DNA of 64,000 nucleotides from Sphingomonas sp. PP-F2F-G114-C0414 (GTDB lineage Bacteria > Pseudomonadota > Alphaproteobacteria > Sphingomonadales > Sphingomonadaceae): positions 682,001 through 746,000 of the forward strand of contig NZ_RCWT01000009.1 in the NCBI RefSeq assembly GCF_003688595.1, written 5' to 3'. Position 1 is the stretch's first letter. Each line of letters begins with the position of its first letter. Position numbers and translations under genes: made by a program. The notes below the pieces were generated by a model. The model made no database searches. It saw only the letters and a program-made list of their open reading frames with translations, and was not told where the DNA came from. Below, piece after piece: positions 55,850 through 64,000 of the stretch.

Positions 55850-56866
55850 TCATGCGGCTCTTGCTTGACGCCAATGTGCGATAACATCTTTAACGGAGCG
55901 TGCCACGGCCTCCGCTAAAGGCGGTGGGACCGCTTCACTTACCTGGTCAATTTGGGAGGATAAGGTTCCCACCAGTTCGTAGCTGTGCGGAAAGCCTTGA
56001 AGAATCATCGCTTCGTAGACACTCAACCGGCGGTGCCGGTCAGGGTGCACATGAACCTCGCGATGGCCGTATGCGACGGTAATGCTCGGCTTTTCCCAAT
56101 CTAAAGTCTTAAAACTTCTGAACGAGCTGTCTCCCGCCTTCAGGCCGCCACCCTCTTTGAATCGCTTTGATTTAGGCGCCATGCACCAATGGTTTTTGTG
56201 GTGGGCAAAGTTGCTCGGCTCTGCGTCGCGAGAAAAGTGAGTCGGCTCCTTGAGACCGCCAATGGCAGTCCTTACGGTAAGTCGCTGGTGCCGTTCTAGT
56301 AAGGCTTTCGGCGGAGACCACTCGAGCTCACCAAACTTCTTTTTGTTAAGTCCGACAAGGAAGATGCGCTCTCGCGACTGTGGCGTTCCATAATCTGCAG
56401 CATTGAGAAGGCGTTCGGTTACGTGGAAGCCGGCAGCAGTTAAGGCAGCCTTAAAGAGAACCAGTCGGTGAGCGTGGGGCCCACTACGCAAACCTTTGAC
56501 GTTCTCCATAACAAAGAAATCCATGGGGTTTCTCGCGTTCAGCTCGGTAAGAAGGCGCGCGTAAACGAGGGGCAACTGGTGTCGTGGATCGGCCTCGGTT
56601 ATTGAGCGATTAGCCTGACTAAAGCTTTGACATGGTGGCCCACCGATCAAGCCTGTTGGCTTAAATTCTCGGCCCCACATTTCGTCTAGGCTAGACAGAG
56701 ACAGGTCATTCACGTCGACGCAATGGCCCCGGGGGGGAGCTACGCGGTTCTGATTGTATGACCGAACTGAATCGTGCTTTTTATCGACGGCGATCCCAAC
56801 GTCGAAGCCACTGCGCTCGAAGCCTAAATCTAGGCCGCCGGCACCGCAAAACAGGCTAAGCAGCAA
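55850..56866 (-). CDS. dcm: DNA (cytosine-5-)-methyltransferase
   Basis: A 338-residue C5-methyltransferase. Motif I FCGAGG at 6-11, motif IV GGPPCQSFS with catalytic C79, motif VI ENV at 121-123, motif VIII QSRERIF at 163-169, a variable target recognition region around 190-260, and motifs IX-X (RRLSVYEAMILQGFP and VSEAVPPPLAEAVA). All catalytic motifs are intact. Target sequence unknown. It heads the minus-strand trio and would protect host DNA if the locus restricts; a run of 12 G lies 74 bases upstream. Confidence 0.95.
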   Translation of the reverse strand: MLLSLFCGAGGLDLGFERSGFDVGIAVDKKHDSVRSYNQNRVAPPRGHCVDVNDLSLSSLDEMWGREFKPTGLIGGPPCQSFSQANRSITEADPRHQLPLVYARLLTELNARNPMDFFVMENVKGLRSGPHAHRLVLFKAALTAAGFHVTERLLNAADYGTPQSRERIFLVGLNKKKFGELEWSPPKALLERHQRLTVRTAIGGLKEPTHFSRDAEPSNFAHHKNHWCMAPKSKRFKEGGGLKAGDSSFRSFKTLDWEKPSITVAYGHREVHVHPDRHRRLSVYEAMILQGFPHSYELVGTLSSQIDQVSEAVPPPLAEAVARSVKDVIAHWRQARAA

Positions 56867-57404
56867 TCATTTTCCCCGTCTAAACGCTAGGCCTTTATAG
56901 CTCATTACGATTGGATACCAGCGAGATTGCGACGGTAAAGGGGGGGGGGGGCAACCGCCTGAGAGGCATGTCGGGCAAAGATCGTACGCCAACGGGGTCT
57001 GATCCTGGAAGTCGCCAAAAATTGCGGTGGTGCTCTTGTGAGGCCGTCAATAACGGTCTCCTTGCTTGTTCCCTCGGCACGTGTGTAGAGCATCAGCATG
57101 CGGTAGGCGCCGCAAGGTTGCCAATGGCGTGTGGCACAGAACTAGTACGCTGTTGAGGTTCTCCACGATGAGCTTTCCCTCAGTCTTCAGGTCGATGTCC
57201 ATCCTTTGCCACCCGCCTGTTCGAAGTGTCCTTTTGCCGCTGGGGAAGGAAGGCGTCGACTTTAGGCGTTTGTGACACGTAAGGGCGTCAGGAGGTCGGC
57301 AGCTAACTTGCGCCTCGTACGCTTTCTGGGCGCAAGCCAAAGCTCAGGCCTTCTTATTACCATGATCAGATAATTCCGCGTCTTTGCGCGGCGGACTTTT
57401 GATC
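56867..57404. other. Divergent promoter region with a 12-G homopolymer
   Basis: About 540 bases between the divergent methyltransferase and HEPN-type genes. No convincing gene; a 97-residue minus-strand frame at 57,047-57,340 is possible but weak. A run of 12 G occupies 56,940-56,951, upstream of the methyltransferase start, where slippage could change promoter spacing. Confidence 0.5.
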
Positions 57405-58949
57405 ATGGACGACATGCTGGCAGTCCGGCCTTATCAGGTCCACATGAAAGTGCCGCTAGATCCCGTAATCGTTCCTGCACCCAAGGCCGATCGTCTTCGT
57501 GAGCTTTATGACCGTGCGGTTAGCGAGGTCGTCGACGCGATCCGTGGGCGGCTGAGCGAGGGCCAAAAGCCGAAGCGGCCTGGACGTCCGCAGGTTTCGC
57601 TCCGGGAGAACGGCATGCCGTCCATATCGGATGCGCCTTTTGGCGGTGGAAACGGACCCATAGAGCACAGTAGCGTCCTCGAGCCGCCCTGGGGAGACGA
57701 CGAGGCTCGCGCGCAAGGCAAGTTCCCCATTGACCGCTTTCCGGCGATGCATGCGCTGAAATCGTTCGTCTCGACCGAACTCGACGTCGGCGCAGCATAC
57801 ATGGTCAATCCACACGAGCGCATCCTTGAGATACTCGTCGAAGGAGGTGTCGAGTGGGCCGCCAACACCCACTTTCAGAGGTTCGGCGCAATAGAATCGA
57901 CCCTCGGTACGAGGACGATCTCCCTCATGCCGGTGCTGAATGCCATAATTCTCCCGCGCCTCCGGACGCCGGTCGTCGTACCTATCGCCCTAACGCGGTT
58001 CGGCTTCGACCGCGCGCGACTTTCGGAGGACGCAATAATTGTTAGAATGTCGGAAGGCCTCCAGCGGGCACGCTGGGATCAGAAGGCACGCGCAGCAAAC
58101 GGGCACGATGCCGTGCTGGCCTCGGCGACGCATGCGTTGATTCTCACTGACTGGAGCATTCCTAACGAAGCAAAATGGGATTTAGGGCAGACCCTATCGA
58201 GCCCTGCCCCGCAGGTAACTGCCGTCGTAGAATCCTTCTTCGCAGCCTTACGTATCGAACTCGGTATTGAGACGGGCTACGCCCAGGAAATACGCCTTGG
58301 CCGAGGCTGGCGGAGCCACGGGCGAATTGGGGAACCTGAGGTTTATGCGGTCGGAGCGCGACGTTACCCCACGTGGTTCGACGACTATGGCTGGAATGCC
58401 GAGGAGCTTGCGCTAGTAAGGCGCGCGGACATCGAAAGGGTGGCTAGCACATGGCGGGATATGCAGGGCTTGGAGGATGGTCGGTTCGCACTCGCGTTGC
58501 GCCGTCTGAACGCCGCGATGACCAGAGACGACCCCGCGGACGCTATTCTTGACGCGACGATTGCGCTTGAAATCCTGCTGGGCGACGGAGACGGTCAATC
58601 CATAGCTTGGAAGCTTCGTATGAGGGCTGCGGCGCTGACCGGCGTAGATGCCGACCGAGAGACGATGGGGAAGGTCCGCGATGCTATCAGGGACACATAC
58701 GAAGCCCGTTCCGCAATCGTGCACGGCGGTCGCAAGAGGTCAGCCTCGTCTGCCGATGGCGGCTATGCTGCCTCAAGGCAGGCAATCGGCGTCTTGCGGC
58801 AGGTGCTCCAGAGCCTTATCCGCCATCAAGAGTACCTTAGCCCCCAGCGCATCGACGATGAGCTTCTGCTTGAGTCCCGGTTAAGTGCTCCCCCGAAAAT
58901 GTCTGCCGATGGAATTCCAGAGGGCGCCGGGGATGATCGGTCCGATTAG
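57405..58949 (+). CDS. Large protein with C-terminal HEPN-like (Apea-type) domain
   Basis: A 514-residue soluble protein. The first ~330 residues are not recognised. The last ~150 contain AILDATIALEILLGDGDGQS, typical of Apea-like HEPN domains, and the motif R435-SAIV-H440 (RSAIVH), the Rx4H signature of HEPN ribonucleases; the residue after R is serine, a polar one, as expected. HEPN proteins often are RNases in toxin and antiphage systems, but Apea members are poorly studied. The ATG at 57,405 is chosen over a TTG 21 bases earlier. Neighbours are the methyltransferase (divergent) and a second HEPN-like gene. Confidence 0.7.
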   Translation: MDDMLAVRPYQVHMKVPLDPVIVPAPKADRLRELYDRAVSEVVDAIRGRLSEGQKPKRPGRPQVSLRENGMPSISDAPFGGGNGPIEHSSVLEPPWGDDEARAQGKFPIDRFPAMHALKSFVSTELDVGAAYMVNPHERILEILVEGGVEWAANTHFQRFGAIESTLGTRTISLMPVLNAIILPRLRTPVVVPIALTRFGFDRARLSEDAIIVRMSEGLQRARWDQKARAANGHDAVLASATHALILTDWSIPNEAKWDLGQTLSSPAPQVTAVVESFFAALRIELGIETGYAQEIRLGRGWRSHGRIGEPEVYAVGARRYPTWFDDYGWNAEELALVRRADIERVASTWRDMQGLEDGRFALALRRLNAAMTRDDPADAILDATIALEILLGDGDGQSIAWKLRMRAAALTGVDADRETMGKVRDAIRDTYEARSAIVHGGRKRSASSADGGYAASRQAIGVLRQVLQSLIRHQEYLSPQRIDDELLLESRLSAPPKMSADGIPEGAGDDRSD

Positions 58950-59356
58950 CCAAGCTCGCCTACGCCAGAAAGTTGACGATGCTCGGTCAGCTACCGAGCT
59001 ACCATTGCACTCGTCCGAGCAGACCCGTCATGATCGGTTTACGAACTACTTCAGTCGTCACGAGCCGCCAGCAGTCAACCGCGCCGACTGTGTCTTGCAG
59101 AAATAAACGAATGGCCGCGGTGAAGAAGGGCTGACGACGCATTGACTGTCCGTTCTGGATCTTGTCACCAGCCGGTCACTCGCACTGTCGTCGAAAAGCG
59201 CGAACTTCGGCGGGAACGTCCGCTATCTCATCTTCCCCGCGACATAGCGGTCCTTCTGAGTAAGCCATTTTCTGGACGTTCGACCTACCGCTTCTTCTGA
59301 TGCGAAGCTAGGCAATCGGAAACCGGTTGTTAGCAAATGACGTGCAGGTTTGGACG
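58950..59356. other. Gene-free stretch between the two HEPN-type genes
   Basis: About 400 bases in which I see no gene, terminator or repeat that can be supported. The following gene could start at a TTG at 59,327 inside it. Confidence 0.4.
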
Positions 59357-59875
59357 ATGCCTGAGAATACGACGGTGTCGGTTCATGATATGCAAGCCTG
59401 TCTCGGATCTTTGCTGTTCCTGTGGGCCGACATCGAGCGGGAGTTGCGGGAACAGGTCGCCAGATATTGCGGGACAGTCCCAAGACCAGCACACGGCATA
59501 GCGGCGTGTCTCCGCTCTTGGCGCAGCAGTATCCCTGATACAAACGACATCGGACAGTTCCGAGGAGAATTGGCCGACTACCTTATTCAGCAGCTTCAAC
59601 ACGCACTCAAAATGCGCAACGGCCTTTGCCACGGGCTTACCGGCTATTCGTCGGGGTCAGAACGATCTGCTCAACTGTTATGGCGGCTAAACGGCGAGGA
59701 GGGGCGCGTCAGTTACAAGGAACTGCAAGACTCCTTCAGCTGGTTGGCGAGGATTCCTCGAGCATTTTCGGTGCTGTCCGGGCCATGGTTCGTTGGCAAG
59801 TTTGATCGGTGCGTTGACACTGCCGAAAACAGGCAATGGTGGCAAACGGAGTTTGCCTTGGGCCCTTCAGACTGA
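59357..59875 (+). CDS. Small HEPN-like protein
   Basis: A 172-residue soluble, mostly helical protein. RNGLCH at residues 87-92 (R87, N88, H92) is the canonical RNx3H form of the HEPN Rx4H motif, placed after a long helix (LADYLIQQLQHALKM) as in HEPN four-helix bundles. The family is not otherwise recognised and no MNT nucleotidyltransferase, the common antitoxin, is adjacent. The ATG at 59,357 gives MPENTTVSVHDMQ; a TTG 30 bases earlier is in frame. It is on the same strand as the larger HEPN-like gene, 407 bases away. Confidence 0.6.
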   Translation: MPENTTVSVHDMQACLGSLLFLWADIERELREQVARYCGTVPRPAHGIAACLRSWRSSIPDTNDIGQFRGELADYLIQQLQHALKMRNGLCHGLTGYSSGSERSAQLLWRLNGEEGRVSYKELQDSFSWLARIPRAFSVLSGPWFVGKFDRCVDTAENRQWWQTEFALGPSD

Positions 59876-60055
59876 CGGAACGCGTCCGATCAACCAATAG
59901 CTGCCTTCCACTTCCACCAGATTGCGATCGACATCTCGGTCGGGATTGCACCGTATTACTGACTCATCGGGACGATGCGCCCGCGGCTCCTCGGCATGAG
60001 GCGTCTCTTGCGCTCAGGCCCGATTTTGCCATCCTGTAAAATTCAGAGAGGATTT

Positions 60056-61962
60056 ATGAATCACGGGTTTCGCGCGGAGCATTTTGAACTGCTGCACCGT
60101 TGGACCGGCGAGCGCCGCACCAGCAGAGATGCTGCCTTCGGCAGTCTCGTCGAGGCTTATGAAGCGACGGCGGCATGGGCGCATGCGGTCAACCAACGGC
60201 TGCATGCGGTCAACCAACGGCTGTTCGCCGACGGCAAGGTGCGCAAGCTCTCACGGCCCACCACATGGCGCAGAAGTTCAAATATTATCCTTGGGTGCGC
60301 ATCTATCCGCGGCCGAGCGCGCCGAAGGAGCTGGCCTACACCGTCGGCATCGATGCGTCGGGCGAGTTCTGCGTCAAACTCGACACGGTCCAGATCAACG
60401 CGACCCCGACCAGGCAACGCTACGATGAACTGCGCAACTTCGACAATCACACCTCGCCCTTCGCGGCGATCCTCACTGCGGAGGAGGGTCTACGCATGTC
60501 GTTCGAAGAGCTCGTTGACTGGTCGATCGATGGCATCGGGGCCTTCGAACCCGGCTATGATGCGCTCGCGCAGGAACTTGGCCTTATTCCGCCCGAGATG
60601 AAACTGATCACCGAACAAGTACGATCGCGCAGCGCGTTCGCCGCCTGGGCTAGGATTATGGCTGGAAGCGTGCCGTCAGGCGCGACGGTGCAGGTGCCGG
60701 GACAAAACATCTGGATGCGAGCTGACCTAGTTCCTGCGGGGGTCGATGCACGGCTCGGTACCGATCCGACGGGTTCGGAATGGGCAGTCGAAATCAACGC
60801 GCCGCCCCAGCCTGGGGACCACAACCGGCTTGCCGGAATCGCCGAGGATGCCACCGGCGGTCTTCATCTGCTGCGGCAGGGCAGGCTCCGCGGACGCCGC
60901 TCGGCACCCGATGTCAGGGAGGCCGCGTTCGAACGGTTGACCGGACTGAGTGCCGTGCCGATCAAGGCGAGCGGTCGTGCGGCCGCCCGGCGCTGGTTTC
61001 TGGTCGCCAGTCTTGGTGATTCCGAGGAGCGGATTCGTCGCACGACCACGCGCTTCGTTGAGCTCTGCGATCTCGCGCGTCGTGGCGGCGAGCCGGCGCG
61101 GGAGAGCGCCGTGATTGCGTTTGTGTCAGACCATGACGCGCTGCTCGCCAATATCGAGACGCTAGATGCCATCCGTGCCAATCCCGGCAGAGCGGACTAC
61201 GCCGCCTATATCGAGCTGATCAGGCGCGGTACCTGCTTCCTGCCCTATATGTCGCGCGACGGGATTGCTTTCGCGCCATCACGCTTCATCGGTTATGCCG
61301 GCAACAGCTTCGCGCGCCATGCTGCGAACGAGGCGCGTGACGGACGGCTCACCAATGCCGCGATAAACGATATTATGGGCTATGCCCCGAGACCTGAACA
61401 GGTCCTCGAGGAGGAGTATAGGCTTTTCTGTATCCGGCTCGGCATGAAGCCAGCGGCAACCGGGACGTTCGGTGCGCCGCGCAAATACTGGCTGACCGCG
61501 GATATCCAAGACCGGCTCGATCTCCTCGCGGAGCGGGCGATGATAGACGATCCCGAGCTGACCGTTACCCACAAGGATCAGCTGATCCAGGCTCGCGTCG
61601 GGCAGGGCTTGTTTCGCGACCGGCTGCTCGAGTTGTGGAACGGTCGCTGCTCCGTCACCGCATGCGAGATCCGACCGGTCCTGCGGGCCTCGCACATCAA
61701 ACCGTGGCGCGCCGCAGACAATTTCGAGCGTCTCGACCGTTTCAATGGTCTTCTACTGGTCGCCAATATCGACGCGCTGTTCGACCGTTTCTTGATCTCG
61801 TTTAGCGATGCCGGCGACATGCTCTACGGGCCGGAGATCGGCCGCGGCGATCTGATCGCGCTGGGGTGCGATCCCGACCGCGCCATCGCCGTATCGGCGA
61901 AGCATGCGCGTTATCTCGCGTGGCATCGAGCCGAATATCGTGCGCGTGGTGGTAAAGGTTGA
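60056..61962 (+). pseudogene. HNH endonuclease gene interrupted by a frameshift
   Basis: A GAGAGGA ribosome site precedes an ATG at 60,056 that opens MNHGFRAEHFELLHRW; this frame is sensible to about 60,255 and then becomes arginine/serine-rich nonsense ending at 60,601. The sensible sequence resumes in another frame at about 60,255-60,265 (MAQKFKYYPWVRIYPRP) and runs to 61,962. The second part, about 565 residues, has a C-terminal HNH nuclease domain with ASHIKPWR, ERLDRFNGLLL and DALFDRFLISF, and a middle region I do not recognise. The gene is thus split by a one-base shift, or two overlapping genes are made. A 21-base tandem duplication lies about 40 bases upstream of the shift. Likely a DNA-targeting defence nuclease. 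Confidence 0.65.
60181..60223 (+). repeat. 21-base tandem duplication inside the HNH gene
   Basis: GCATGCGGTCAACCAACGGC is repeated with period 21, encoding HAVNQRL twice in frame. A multiple of three, so it does not itself cause the nearby frameshift. Confidence 0.9.
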
Positions 61963-62231
61963 CGGGGCCAACAACGAAGATGGCGGCGCTAATCGCGCTT
62001 CCATCGGAAACCGGGAACAAGGTCCGCTTCCCCCGCGTGGCTGCTCGAAACCTGCCAGTCTCCTCACGACTAGAACCGGTCGCCCGGATCAGCCACCGTG
62101 AACGACGGCTCCGGACAGAAACTGCCGATGGGACTAAGTGAGGTGGACCGTCGACCTTTCCAAAAAATTGTGGTTGCTCGCGCCGCAACACTACATCCCG
62201 TAAAACTCGATTTCGGAAGGCATGAATGTAG

Positions 62232-63689
62232 ATGAAGCGTAAGGCCTTGGCGATCGGCAACGGCGCCTACGCGCCCGGGTTCGATCTCGAAAACGCTGTG
62301 AACGACGCTGTGGCCGTAGCCGAGGCGCTGCGCCGCAGCGGATTCGAGGTGAACGAGTTCACGGACCTCGACCATACGGCCATGCAGGACGCCGCACTAG
62401 CTTTCGGTAAGTCGCTCAAGCGTGACGGCGCCGCCACTTTCTACTTCGCGGGACACGGCGTCGAGATCGATGGCGTCAACTACCTGATCGGGATTGACGC
62501 CGACCCGACGAGCGCGGTCGACGCGAAGCACAACTCCCTCAAACTCGACTACGTGGTGGACCTAATGGACCATGCCGGATCGGAAACAAACATCGTTATC
62601 CTTGACGCTTGCCGCGAAAACCCGTTCGGCAAGAACTGGGACCGGTCGCTGGGTACGGGCGGGCTGGGGCCGGTGACCGCGCCACGGGGCACGCTGATCG
62701 CGTTCGCGACGTCGCCCGGCGAGAAGGCGATGAACGGCACCGGCAAGCATGGCCGCTACACCGAGGCTCTGCTCCAGCACTTCGATGCGGTCTGTCCGGT
62801 CGAAACGATGTTCAAGCGCGTCCGGGCGACGATGGCGACCTCGACCGGCAAGAAGCAGACGCCATGGGAGCACACTTCGCTGATCGCGGAGTTCTACTTT
62901 AACCGCAGTCGCAACGTGCCCGTGACCCAGTACAGCGAGCAGGCGGTGAGCGACGGCGGGTTCATCGCGGATCCAAAGAAACCGGCGCACGTGGTCCTCG
63001 ATGAACTGAAGTCGCACGACTGGTACAGGCAGAATCCCGCCGCGCGGGGCATCAAGCCTTCGGATCTGAATGGCTTCCGCGAGAACGCTTGTTTCATGAT
63101 CGGTCGCGCGCTCTATTCCGCCGCCGATGGCGGATCCAAGGGTGCCGAGCCCTGGGTGACCAACTTCATCGCCAAGACGGGCGGCGTCGATCCGCACAAG
63201 CGCAAGGCGCTGCTCGACGGGATGCTCTTCGAAGTTTTCTTCGATCGCGACGGCATCTTGCGTAGCAAGCCGAAAGCGAAGCACTTCGACGAGCTTTACG
63301 GCGCGGCGAGCGCGAAATTATTGCGGCCAAGCCTCGAATTTATCGGCGAAGTGCTGGTCAACACCGGGCGGCGGTTTCTCGCTTTCCCCAATATCGACGA
63401 TGACGTGTCGGTTGACATCACGACAACTATGCTACCGGGTAAAGCTAATCCGTCCATCACGGGGATTGTAGTAGGCGGTCGCGACATTCTCTCGCTCGAC
63501 AGCCCCGACTATGTCGATGAGCATGGGATACCGCGATACTTCGCGTTCCGGCCGCAGGACCTCGCGAATCGGCTCGCCGCTGAAGCTGCGCTGCCCACTT
63601 CGCGACAAGTGTTGAACTTCCCTGATCTCTCCATGCCGCCCGGTGAACTGGGCTACCCTGTTGGCTATTCGCTCGAATGGATGAGCTGA
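62232..63689 (+). CDS. Caspase-family (peptidase C14) protein with unknown C-terminal domain
   Basis: A 485-residue protein. Residues about 1-225 are a caspase-fold protease: it opens KRKALAIGNGAY, has the catalytic histidine in YFAGHGVEIDG (H75) and the catalytic cysteine in VILDACRENPF (C127), followed by TAPRGTLIAFATSPGEKA. Both catalytic residues are present. The C-terminal 250 residues are soluble, without transmembrane segments, and not recognised; they could sense a trigger or bind a partner. Bacterial caspase-like proteases are known as effectors in several antiphage systems. No obvious partner gene is adjacent on the left; the right side is cut by the window edge. Confidence 0.88.
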   Translation: MKRKALAIGNGAYAPGFDLENAVNDAVAVAEALRRSGFEVNEFTDLDHTAMQDAALAFGKSLKRDGAATFYFAGHGVEIDGVNYLIGIDADPTSAVDAKHNSLKLDYVVDLMDHAGSETNIVILDACRENPFGKNWDRSLGTGGLGPVTAPRGTLIAFATSPGEKAMNGTGKHGRYTEALLQHFDAVCPVETMFKRVRATMATSTGKKQTPWEHTSLIAEFYFNRSRNVPVTQYSEQAVSDGGFIADPKKPAHVVLDELKSHDWYRQNPAARGIKPSDLNGFRENACFMIGRALYSAADGGSKGAEPWVTNFIAKTGGVDPHKRKALLDGMLFEVFFDRDGILRSKPKAKHFDELYGAASAKLLRPSLEFIGEVLVNTGRRFLAFPNIDDDVSVDITTTMLPGKANPSITGIVVGGRDILSLDSPDYVDEHGIPRYFAFRPQDLANRLAAEAALPTSRQVLNFPDLSMPPGELGYPVGYSLEWMS

Positions 63690-64000
63690 CGGAACGCAAA
63701 CGACCAAAGCACGCCGTTCGTTGGTCAATCCTCCGACACCAGCTCTCGCTAGGAACCGACGTCCAGTGTTTTCCCGACGGCCATCAGAGTGCGCGCGAAC
63801 GTCGCCGTCGGCCGACTGGTGGCTTACGTGTGCGTTTCGCGGCACCATTTCCCAGCGGGTCCTGATGCTCTCGCTGCGCAGCCTCGAGCGCGGACTGGTC
63901 ATCCACACCGTCACACCGTCGATTCCGCCGCGTGTCGACTGCTCCTTCGCGCCTCTCGGCGCCTCCCTGCAGGGGCCGTCTCAGCCATTGGTGAATGGGC
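63690..64000. other. Window edge without a recognisable gene
   Basis: The last ~310 bases show no gene I can support. No copy of the tRNA-Leu 3-prime end is present, so the island probably continues past the edge. Confidence 0.45.

Noticed and set aside
57047..57340. 97-residue minus-strand frame between dcm and the HEPN-type gene
   Set aside because: No recognisable domain or ribosome binding site, and it lies across a likely divergent promoter region. Not excluded, but unsupported.
59975..60601. 208-residue protein as a separate gene upstream of the HNH protein
   Set aside because: Only its first ~65 residues after the ATG at 60,056 look real; the rest is arginine/serine-rich and is the wrong frame of the HNH coding sequence.

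Overview
The window looks like chromosomal DNA of a GC-rich alphaproteobacterium of the Sphingomonadales, most likely Sphingomonas or a close relative. The reasons are the protein-level character of DnaA, RpsU, YidC, RnpA and DAHP synthase, the ubiE/ubiB/coaBC/dut run, and a rich set of short palindromic intergenic elements of the kind common in sphingomonads. No ribosomal RNA is present, so the genus is inferred from protein character only.

Positions 1-44,170 are core genome. The left end (70-8807) is one tight operon for oxidative sugar or glycoside catabolism: an MFS permease, three TIM-barrel isomerase-like proteins, a Gfo/Idh/MocA oxidoreductase, a cytochrome c, a DUF1080 (3-keto-glycoside hydrolase-like) protein, and a GMC dehydrogenase with its Tat-exported small subunit. 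It fits a periplasmic glucoside 3-dehydrogenase pathway that makes and breaks 3-keto-sugars. After tRNA-Glu come class II DAHP synthase, a 2-hydroxyacid dehydrogenase, cysS, rpsU, an FKBP isomerase, wecB-wecC, galU, a seven-gene minus-strand run ubiE-ubiB-membrane protein-coaBC-dut-hypothetical-moeB, mutM, rpsT, dnaA, secB-murJ-trpS, a Tim44-like protein with mltA and an Smr protein, GST-dapE, a PAP2 protein, an S41 protease, the rpmH-rnpA-yidD-yidC-engB cluster, a PGPGW-like membrane protein, a YifB/ComM ATPase, and tRNA-Leu(CAA).

From tRNA-Leu (44,085-44,169) to the right edge is a genomic island. A P4-type tyrosine integrase lies directly downstream of the tRNA. After it come a winged-helix-like protein, a cytosolic metzincin-type protease overlapping a lipoprotein gene (a possible effector/immunity pair), a decayed gene with an in-frame stop, a gene-poor stretch with direct repeats, and a convergent four-gene block: a helicase with a C-terminal PD-(D/E)xK-like nuclease, facing a protein of unknown function, a GHKL (Hsp90/MutL/MORC-type) ATPase and a C5-cytosine methyltransferase. 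Further right are two proteins with HEPN-type Rx4H motifs, an HNH endonuclease gene broken by a frameshift, and a caspase-fold protease with an unassigned C-terminal domain. This reads as a defence or conflict island whose right attachment site is not in the window.

The best candidate for a poorly described system is the helicase-nuclease / unknown protein / GHKL ATPase / methyltransferase block (49,989-56,866). A separate surprise in the core genome is that rnpA has no conventional start codon downstream of rpmH and is open in frame through the whole of rpmH.
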